Assembly: GCF_900112175.1 (NCBI RefSeq)
Contig: NZ_FOYT01000004.1
Coordinates: forward strand, 234,931 to 298,930
DNA: 64,000 nt
Direction: 5' to 3'
Source of the DNA: Halogeometricum rufum
GTDB lineage: Archaea > Halobacteriota > Halobacteria > Halobacteriales > Haloferacaceae
Shown here one piece after another: positions 58,213-64,000 of this stretch. Made by a program: the position numbers and the translations under genes. The first letter of the stretch is position 1. Every line of letters begins with the position of its first letter. Below the pieces are notes generated by a model. It had not been told where the DNA came from. It did no database searches and saw nothing but the letters and a program-made list of their open reading frames with translations.

Positions 58213-59361
58213 TCACCCGCGGAGCGACTCGACCGGTGGGTCGCTCGCCGCGCGCCACGCCGGGTACAGGCCGGAGACGACGCTCGCGGCGACGCCGAAC
58301 AGGAAGCCGAACCCGAAGTAGGCGAGGCTCTGGCCGGTGAACGCCGTCGGGTCGCCGAGGAGGGCGTCGTTGACGACGAGTCCGACCCCGACGCTCAGGG
58401 CGACGCCGACGACGGACCCGACGAGGCCGATGAGCAGCGACTCGGCGAGCATCATCCGAAGCACGTCCAGTCGCTGGTAGCCGACGGCGCGGAAGACGCC
58501 TATCTCGCCGCGTCGTTCGATGGTGGACATCAGCATCACGTTCATGATGCTGACGCTCGCCACGAACAGCGAGACGGCGCCGATGCCGACGATGAAGACG
58601 TTTATCTGCGAGAGCGTCTGGAGCGCCCGCGCCACCTGGTCCTCGAAGTCGGTCACCTCGTACCGCTCGGTCTGGTAGTTGAGCGCCTCGTCGAGGCGGT
58701 CACGCTCCTCGAACGCGGCGTCGAAGCCCTCCGTCTCCACGAAGAGGCCCTGGTAGCCGTCGCTCGGGTGCTGTGCCTCCGGCACGACGACGGCGCCGTC
58801 GGTGCCGAACACGCGGTTCCCCTCGTTCTCCGCGAGGACGGCGAGTATCCGGTACCGCTCGCCGCCGACGGAGACGGCGTCGCCCGCGGCGACGTCGAGT
58901 TCGTCGGCCACGTCCGCGCCGACGAGGACGCCGTCGCGCCAGTCCAGAGGGATGCGCCCCGACGCGACGGTGACCTGCTCTCGCACGTCGTTCACCGACT
59001 TCAGTTCCGCCCGCGTGGTCGTCTGTAAGTACGACACCCGCGCCTCCGTGCTCTTCATGGCGTACACGTCGTGTTCCGTCGCGCTCTGCACCCGTCGCAG
59101 GTCGTCGGAATCGAGCGCGTTCGTCGCCATGTCCTCTCCGGGTTCGACGAGGACGGTGCTGCCGATGCGGTCGAAGCTGTCCACCTGCGACCGCTCGAAC
59201 GCGACGCCGGTGACGCCGAGGGACGCGATGGCGACGACGCCGACGACGATACCCAGCGTGGCGAGGGCCGTCCGGGTCCGCGTGCGGGTGAGGTTCCGCC
59301 ACGACAGCATCGTCACCGGGAACAGTTCCAGCAGCCGCGTCTTCGCCCGACTGCCGCGCAT
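58213..59361 (-). CDS. ABC transporter permease, MacB/FtsX type
   Basis: 382 residues. One N-terminal TM helix (ALATLGIVVGVVAIASLGV), a ~220-residue extracytoplasmic MacB-PCD domain (SIGSTVLVEPGEDM-like region to YQTERYEVTDF), then three TM helices (INVFIVGIGAVSLFVASVSIMN; LLIGLVGSVVGVALSVGVGL; YFGFGFLFGVAASVVSGLYPAW). The layout is that of type VII-like exporter permeases, which use mechanotransmission rather than substrate passage through the TM region. Its ATG overlaps the ATPase stop (59361), so it is translationally coupled to it. Confidence 0.9.
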   Translation of the reverse strand: MRGSRAKTRLLELFPVTMLSWRNLTRTRTRTALATLGIVVGVVAIASLGVTGVAFERSQVDSFDRIGSTVLVEPGEDMATNALDSDDLRRVQSATEHDVYAMKSTEARVSYLQTTTRAELKSVNDVREQVTVASGRIPLDWRDGVLVGADVADELDVAAGDAVSVGGERYRILAVLAENEGNRVFGTDGAVVVPEAQHPSDGYQGLFVETEGFDAAFEERDRLDEALNYQTERYEVTDFEDQVARALQTLSQINVFIVGIGAVSLFVASVSIMNVMLMSTIERRGEIGVFRAVGYQRLDVLRMMLAESLLIGLVGSVVGVALSVGVGLVVNDALLGDPTAFTGQSLAYFGFGFLFGVAASVVSGLYPAWRAASDPPVESLRG

Positions 59362-60086
59362 CAGTCGCCTCCCGATTCGATTCGGCCGTCGGTCAGCGTG
59401 ACGACACGGTCTGCGAACTCGGTCACCTGCTCGTCGTGCGTCACGGCGACGATGCCGACGCCGTCGCCGGCGATGCCCTCGAACTCGGACAGCACCTGCT
59501 GGCCCGTCTCCCGGTCGAGGTTGCCCGTCGGCTCGTCGGCCAACAGCAACCGCGGCCGGTTCACCAGCGCACGGGCGACGGCGACTCGCTGTCGCTGTCC
59601 GCCCGACAGTTCGGTCGGGTAGTGGTCGAGTCGGTCGCCGAGTCCGACCGAGCGCAGGAGCGACGTGGCGCGGTCGTACGCGCCGTCGGACTCGCCGCCG
59701 ACCAGTCGCGGCGCCATGACGTTCTCCGTCGCCGTCAGCGTCGGCACGAGGTGGAACGACTGGAAGACGAAGCCGACGGTCCGCCGACGCATCCGCGTTC
59801 GCTCCCGTATCGAGAGTTCCGAGAGGGTCCGGTCGTCGAGTTCGACGTGACCCGCCGTCGGCACGTCGAGCAGGCCGAGCACGTTCAACAGCGTGGACTT
59901 CCCCGACCCGGACGGGCCGACGACGGCGACGAACTCGCCGGGGCGGATGGCGACGTCGACGCCGTCGAGGGCTCTGAGCGTCTCGTCGCCGGTCTGGTAC
60001 TCCTTCACCACGTCCGTCGCCTCGATGATGGGTGCCGGGGACGCGTCGGCGTCCGAGCGCTTGACCCGGGCGTCGCTACGTCCCAC
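59361..60086 (-). CDS. ABC transporter ATP-binding protein, LolD/MacB type
   Basis: 241 residues from GTG 60086; this start overlaps the upstream gene stop by 11 bases. Walker A GPSGSGKST, Q-loop FVFQSFHLVPTLTATEN, signature LSGGQRQRVAVARAL, Walker B LLLADEPTGNLD and the switch His in VTHDEQV are all present. This is the DEPTGNLD subgroup typical of LolD/MacB exporters. It forms a three-gene set with the permease downstream and the CARDB-type surface protein upstream. Substrate unknown; envelope lipid, lipoprotein or peptide are likely possibilities. Confidence 0.92.
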   Translation of the reverse strand: MGRSDARVKRSDADASPAPIIEATDVVKEYQTGDETLRALDGVDVAIRPGEFVAVVGPSGSGKSTLLNVLGLLDVPTAGHVELDDRTLSELSIRERTRMRRRTVGFVFQSFHLVPTLTATENVMAPRLVGGESDGAYDRATSLLRSVGLGDRLDHYPTELSGGQRQRVAVARALVNRPRLLLADEPTGNLDRETGQQVLSEFEGIAGDGVGIVAVTHDEQVTEFADRVVTLTDGRIESGGD

Positions 60087-61260
60087 CGCGGACCCTCCAG
60101 ACGACGGCGCCGCCCACGAGCACCAGGGCGGCGCCACCCAGCAGTTCGACCGGGAGTCCGCCGGACGAGTCCTCCGTCTCCCCGTCGTTCGCGGGCTGCG
60201 TGTACGTCACCCGGCGCACCGTCTCCCGTTCGACGCCGTCGACGACGTAGGAGACGTGAATCGGGACCGTGACGGTGCCGTTGGCCTCGGCCGTCGCCCG
60301 CGTCTCGAACGTCCCGAAGTCGCTCGGGCCGATGCGGCCGACGAAGAAGTCCGAACTGTTCGCCCCCGGCCGGACGGTTTCGCTGTCGCGGACGGAGACG
60401 GTCACGCCGGTCACGTTGCTCCCACCGGGGTTGCTCGCCGTCCCGCGGATTCGGAGCGAGTCGCCGGCCGGTTCGACGTCGAGGTTCGTCAGCGTCACGC
60501 GGCCGGGGTTGGTCGGCTGGACGAACTCGCCGGTCAGTCGCTGCGTCGTCGTGTAGCGGGTGCCGTTGTAGTCGTACGAGAGCGTCGCGCGGACCGTCTC
60601 GCTCCCGTTCGTCTCTCCGCTGACGCCGACACTGACGCTCCGTTCGGCTCCCGCGCCGACGGTGGCGAACGAGTGACTGCGCGTTCGGAACGTCGTCTTC
60701 TCGGGGTCGAGGCTGAGTCGGACGTTCCGGACCGGCGCGTCGAGTCCGTTCGCCACCCGAACGGTCGCGTTCGTGGGCGACCCGGCGACGGTCGTGGCGA
60801 ACTGCATCCCGAGGACCGGGTGCGGTTGGCGCACCGTCACGGGGACGGTTCGCTCGACGGTTCGCACGCCGTCGGTCGGCGAGACGAGGCGGACGCGGAC
60901 GAGCAACTCGTGCGTGCCCGCCTCGTCGATACCGACGGAGTGGTTCACCGTCTTCGTGACGCCGGCCGGCACCCAGCCTTCGGTTCCCGTCTCGTTCAAC
61001 TGCGTCCGCCTCTCGTCGCCGTTCTCGTCGAAGACGGTCACGCGCTTTATCGCGAACCGACTGTCGCTGTCCTCGGCGTTCGTCACCGCCGTCGAGACGG
61101 TGAAGTTGGCGTCCGTCGTCGGTTGCGTCGGCGACACCTCGGTGTGGACGAGGAGGACGCTCGAATCCGCCGTCGCGGTGGTGGTCGCCGCGGCGAATCC
61201 ACCGGTGACGAGGGCGACGACGAGGACGAACGAGAGCAGTCGCTTCGGTGCGACGTTCAT
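60076..61260 (-). CDS. Secreted CARDB-like protein with C-terminal TM, ABC partner
   Basis: 394 residues from ATG 61260. A Sec signal (LLSFVLVVALVTGGFAAATTTATA) is followed by several Ig-like CARDB units: SVLLVHTEVSPTQPTTDANFTVSTAVTNAED, VRNVRLSLDPEKTTFRTRSHSF and LTNLDVEPAGDSLRIRGTASNPGGSNVTGVTV. The C-terminus is a TM helix (LLGGAALVLVGGAVVW) with a short basic tail. Its stop overlaps the ATPase start. Operon placement before a MacB-like ATPase and permease suggests an extracytoplasmic adaptor or sensor. A CTTAAATC element at 61442-61449 indicates a transcript start near 61418, leaving a 160-base leader that holds a 47-codon frame. Confidence 0.75.
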   Translation of the reverse strand: MNVAPKRLLSFVLVVALVTGGFAAATTTATADSSVLLVHTEVSPTQPTTDANFTVSTAVTNAEDSDSRFAIKRVTVFDENGDERRTQLNETGTEGWVPAGVTKTVNHSVGIDEAGTHELLVRVRLVSPTDGVRTVERTVPVTVRQPHPVLGMQFATTVAGSPTNATVRVANGLDAPVRNVRLSLDPEKTTFRTRSHSFATVGAGAERSVSVGVSGETNGSETVRATLSYDYNGTRYTTTQRLTGEFVQPTNPGRVTLTNLDVEPAGDSLRIRGTASNPGGSNVTGVTVSVRDSETVRPGANSSDFFVGRIGPSDFGTFETRATAEANGTVTVPIHVSYVVDGVERETVRRVTYTQPANDGETEDSSGGLPVELLGGAALVLVGGAVVWRVRGGT

Positions 61261-61400
61261 CGCGCACCTCCCGGACGGGCGGCCCGTCCCGGGGCACTCG
61301 GTCGCAGGCGGGGCTCTGGTCGATACTCGTGTGGCGGGTCGTCTCGCAGGGAGGGCTGTCTGCGTCGCATCTCGTCTCTGTAGAGACGCGAGGCACCCAT
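61257..61400 (-). CDS. Candidate 47-aa leader ORF before the ABC operon
   Basis: ATG 61400 starts MGASRLYRDEMRRRQPSLRD, and the frame ends TGA at 61257-61259, overlapping the downstream ATG (ATGA). It starts about 18 bases after the inferred transcript start. It is basic (about 13 Arg), Pro-rich and not haloarchaeal in composition. It could be a coupled leader peptide or just an untranslated stretch open by chance; no family was recognised. Confidence 0.3.
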   Translation of the reverse strand: MGASRLYRDEMRRRQPSLRDDPPHEYRPEPRLRPSAPGRAARPGGAR

Positions 61401-61441
61401 AGACTCCCGTTCCGAGTCGCTGACCCGGACACCGACGGCGA

Positions 61442-61449
61442 AGATTTAA
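61442..61449 (-). promoter_or_regulatory. TATA element for the ABC/CARDB operon
   Basis: CTTAAATC on the minus strand is the only good AT-rich element upstream of the CARDB gene. It predicts a start near 61418. Confidence 0.4.
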
Positions 61450-61619
61450 GTATCTGAACGGGACGAAACGCGGTCGTGACGCGTCAGATACGGACGGAGA
61501 CCGCTCGTGAGCAGTGCCAGACGGCGAACGGGAGGCAGAGCCTCCGCGGAGGGTGACGAGGACCACGTGGCGGCCAGCCCCGTCGCACCCACAGTAGTTA
61601 ACACGCTACTGGATAAACG

Positions 61620-63845
61620 ATGATGAATATGAGCTCGAACTCCGGGGCCGACGGGCCGTCACCGCCCGCGTCGGCCGACGACGTCGACGACCTGCTCGAC
61701 GCGATGACGCTCGAAGAGAAGGTCGGGCAACTCGTCGGTACCTACGTCGGACAGATGGGCGAGGAGAAGACGCTCGAAGACGCGAAACGGGAGGTCGTCG
61801 ACGACCACGTCGGCTCCGTCTCCCCGTTCGGTATCGGCATCTCGACGCGCGACGACCCCGTACAGGCGGCCGAGACGGCGAACGAACTCCAGCGAACGGC
61901 CGTCGAGGAGACGCCCCACGGGATTCCGCTCCACGTCCCGGTGGACGCCGTCCACGGGCACGCGTACCTCAACGGAACGACGGTGTTCCCGCACAACCTC
62001 GGCATGGCGGCGGCGCGGGACGCCGAACTCGTCGAACGCGGCGGCGCGGTGACGGGGCACGAGTGCGCGGCGACGGGCGCGACGGTGAACTACGGGCCGA
62101 CGTGCGACGTCGCCCGCGACCAGCGCTGGGGGCGGGTCTTCGAGACGTACGGCGAGAGCCCGTATCTCTGCGGCGAACTCGCCGCCGCCGAGGCCCGGGG
62201 CCTCCGCGGCGACGGCGACGAACCGACCGTCGCGGCGACGGCCAAGCACTTCCCGGCGTACGGTCAACCCGCCCGCGGCGAGGACGCCTCGGTGGTCGAG
62301 ATTTCGGAGTCCACCTTCCGTCGCGACTTCCTGCCGCCGTTCGAGCGCATCCTCGACGAGGGCGTCGACGTGGTGATGCCGTGCTACAACTCCCTCGACG
62401 GCGAACCGGTCCACGGGTCCGAGCGATTCCTCACGTCCCTCCTCCGCGAGGAACTCGGCTTCGACGGCGTCGTCACCTCCGACTGGGGCGGCGTCGACCA
62501 CCTCCACGACTACCACGGGACCTCCGACGGCCGCCGCACCTCCGCGTGGCAGTCGCTCTCGGCCGGTCTCGACCTCGTCTCGGTCGGCGGCCCCGACTAC
62601 GCGGAGACGCTCGTCGAACTCGTGCGCGCGGAGGAACTCTCAGAGGCGCGCATCGACCGGAGCGTCCGCCGCGTCCTCGAACTGAAGGCGACGCTCGGCC
62701 TGTTCGACGACCCGTACGTGGACCCCGAGGCGGTCACCGACGTCGTCTCGCGGGACTCCCACCGCGACGCCTCGGTGGACGCCGCCCGCGAGTCGATGAC
62801 GCTCCTGAAGAACGACGGCGTCCTCCCCCTCTCCGAGTCGGACGACGTGCTGGTCACCGGCCCGAACGCCGACGACCTGCACCACCAGTTCGGCGGGTGG
62901 AGCGTCATGGACGACTCGGACCTCCGCGGCGTCACCGTCCGCGAGGGCATCGCCGGCGTCGTCGGCGAGGAGTCGGTGACGTACGAACCGGGCGCGGACG
63001 TCACCGAGACGGTGGACGTCGACGCCGCGGCGTCGGCCGCCGAAGACGCCGACGCCGCCGTCGTCGTCCTCGGCGAGGACTGGTACATCCACGAGTTCGG
63101 CCCGCAGGGGATGAACCGCCCCACCGGCGAGTTCCCCACGCGAACCCGACTTGGCCTGCCCGACGCGCAACGGGACCTCCTCGAAGCGGTCCGGGCGACG
63201 GGGACGCCGACGGTCCTCGTCCTGATTTCGGGCCGCCCGCTGTCGATTCCGTGGGCCGACGAGCACGTCCCGGGCATCCTCATGGCCTACTACCCCGGCA
63301 TGGACGGCGGGACGGCCGTCGCCGACACCCTGTTCGGCCGGCACAACCCCAGCGGGCGACTCCCCGTCTCCGTCCCGCGTTCGACGGGGCACCTCCCGAC
63401 GCGGTTCAACTACCTCCGCCACCCGACGCCCATCGGCGCGGACGAACACCCGGACTCGTACGACCCCCTGTACGCGTTCGGCCACGGCCTGAGCTACACC
63501 GAGTTCGAGGTGACGGACCTCTCGCTGTCCGCCGAGAGCGTGGGTCCGGCAGGAACTGTCGAGGTGGACGTGACCGCCGAGAACGTCGGCGACCGGGACG
63601 GCGCGAAGTCCGTCGACCTGTTCGTCGAGGACGTGGTGAGTTCGCGGGTCACGCCCGCGCGCGAACACGTCGGCTTCGCGAAGACGGCCATCGAGGCGGG
63701 CGAGTCGGCGACGCTGTCGATGACGGTACCGGTCGAACGACTCGCCGTCCACGGCCGCGACTACGAACGCGTCGAACCGGGCGAGTTCGTCTTCTCCTGC
63801 GAGGGCGAGACGGCCGCGCTGACGGTCAGGTCCGGCGGGCAGTGA
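61620..63845 (+). CDS. Glycoside hydrolase family 3 beta-glucosidase-type enzyme
   Basis: 741 residues from ATG 61620 (ATGs at 61623 and 61629 are also possible; GTTAAC about 25 bases upstream fits a leaderless start). The TIM barrel (about 15-330) contains the KH and nucleophile motifs: VAATAKHFPAYGQPARGEDAS and VVTSDWGGV with nucleophile D288. The alpha/beta sandwich (about 390-580) has VVVLGEDWYIHEFGPQG and the C-terminal Fn3-like domain (about 640-741) has VTAENVGDRDGAKSVDLFVED. No signal peptide, so likely intracellular. It should cleave beta-linked glucosides or xylosides from the non-reducing end. Confidence 0.92.
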   Translation: MMNMSSNSGADGPSPPASADDVDDLLDAMTLEEKVGQLVGTYVGQMGEEKTLEDAKREVVDDHVGSVSPFGIGISTRDDPVQAAETANELQRTAVEETPHGIPLHVPVDAVHGHAYLNGTTVFPHNLGMAAARDAELVERGGAVTGHECAATGATVNYGPTCDVARDQRWGRVFETYGESPYLCGELAAAEARGLRGDGDEPTVAATAKHFPAYGQPARGEDASVVEISESTFRRDFLPPFERILDEGVDVVMPCYNSLDGEPVHGSERFLTSLLREELGFDGVVTSDWGGVDHLHDYHGTSDGRRTSAWQSLSAGLDLVSVGGPDYAETLVELVRAEELSEARIDRSVRRVLELKATLGLFDDPYVDPEAVTDVVSRDSHRDASVDAARESMTLLKNDGVLPLSESDDVLVTGPNADDLHHQFGGWSVMDDSDLRGVTVREGIAGVVGEESVTYEPGADVTETVDVDAAASAAEDADAAVVVLGEDWYIHEFGPQGMNRPTGEFPTRTRLGLPDAQRDLLEAVRATGTPTVLVLISGRPLSIPWADEHVPGILMAYYPGMDGGTAVADTLFGRHNPSGRLPVSVPRSTGHLPTRFNYLRHPTPIGADEHPDSYDPLYAFGHGLSYTEFEVTDLSLSAESVGPAGTVEVDVTAENVGDRDGAKSVDLFVEDVVSSRVTPAREHVGFAKTAIEAGESATLSMTVPVERLAVHGRDYERVEPGEFVFSCEGETAALTVRSGGQ

Positions 63846-63898
63846 GCGCGTCCCGCTGACGGCCGACAGCGAGTCCGAGCGGTCGGTTGTCCGCTCGG

Positions 63899-64000
63899 TT
63901 ATTCTTCGTCGGTTTCGCCTTCGTCAGCTTCCTCGTCGGTTTCGCCTTCGTCAGCTTCCTCGTCGGTTTCGCCTTCGTCAGCTTCCTCGTCGGTTTCGCC
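63899..64000 (-). CDS. Acidic repeat protein, C-terminal end only
   Basis: The 3' end of a minus strand gene; the stop is TAA at 63899-63901 and the start lies beyond the window. The visible 33 residues are three copies of GETDEEADE plus GETDEE, encoded by nearly identical 27-base repeats. The tail is extremely acidic. No fold or function can be inferred from this part. Confidence 0.65.
   Translation of the reverse strand, partial: GETDEEADEGETDEEADEGETDEEADEGETDEE
63902..64000. repeat. 27-bp tandem repeats coding for GETDEEADE
   Basis: Units of TTCGTCAGCTTCCTCGTCGG plus TTTCGCC repeat with 27-base period up to the window edge. At least three nearly identical copies are visible; the array continues outside. 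Confidence 0.85.

Noticed and set aside
1..64000. tRNA or rRNA genes
   Set aside because: No cloverleaf with a GTTCRANTC arm in proper context or rRNA-like stretch was noticed on reading; a covariance-model scan would be decisive.

Overview
The window is from a haloarchaeon (class Halobacteria). The DNA is GC-rich, the predicted proteins are strongly acidic, secreted proteins carry twin-arginine signals, and halocyanins and a Bat-type HTH_10 regulator are present. Many genes look leaderless, with an AT-rich TATA-like element about 27 bases before the start codon. Whether the piece is main chromosome or megaplasmid cannot be decided, but it carries a replication origin with its own Orc1/Cdc6 and a ParA-type module.

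Layout. 0-5.6 kb: Cys-type formate dehydrogenase alpha subunit, a flavin split-barrel protein and a subtilisin-like protease without signal peptide. 5.6-9.6 kb: parA, its overlapping partner, a PRC-barrel protein and an AAA+ ATPase, flanked by short AT-rich repeats. 9.6-12.5 kb: thioesterase, orc1/cdc6 and an origin with inverted clusters of a G-tract repeat around an AT-rich core. 12.5-19.5 kb: VOC protein, KptA, a RimK ATP-grasp/retropepsin-like fusion, a SufS-SufU fusion, a zinc alcohol dehydrogenase and a Tat-exported protein. 19.6-23.5 kb: MoaD-like protein, polytopic membrane protein, a CGCGG-type candidate RiPP precursor and a radical SAM/SPASM enzyme. 23.6-26.7 kb: aldo-keto reductase and an iron-siderophore-type binding lipoprotein with two TTAGG-N4-CCTAA-like boxes and a decayed copy of its 5' end. 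26.7-37.2 kb: LutBA/LutC-like pair, UbiA prenyltransferase, histidine kinase, Gfo/Idh/MocA oxidoreductase, DUF3604 and amidohydrolase. 37.5-52.4 kb: copper and denitrification block (CopA, three DUF2249 proteins, two halocyanins, a multicopper oxidase, two regulators, quinol-type NorB, NirK, a Lrp/TRASH metal regulator and a Cys-rich copper-storage-type protein). 52.8-64 kb: surface and membrane proteins, M23 peptidase, ArsR-type regulator, a MacB-like ABC export operon, a GH3 glycosidase and the end of an acidic repeat protein.

The main observation is a 12-base palindrome, CGAAC-NN-GTTCG. I found it before the MoaD-like gene, the CGCGG gene, the radical SAM gene, the gene at 40.7 kb, all three DUF2249 genes or their intergenic regions, the membrane protein gene at 41.2 kb, the multicopper oxidase, halocyanin, Bat-type regulator and norB. 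Its centre lies 44.5 bases before five start codons and 75.5 bases before two others. This ties the candidate RiPP/radical SAM system at 19-23 kb to the denitrification genes 20 kb away as one probable regulon. NirK and NorB would reduce nitrite to NO and NO to N2O; the halocyanins would carry electrons; CopA, the TRASH regulator and the Cys-rich bundle would manage the copper these enzymes need.

All functions are from reading the sequence and from memory of the families. No database search was run.
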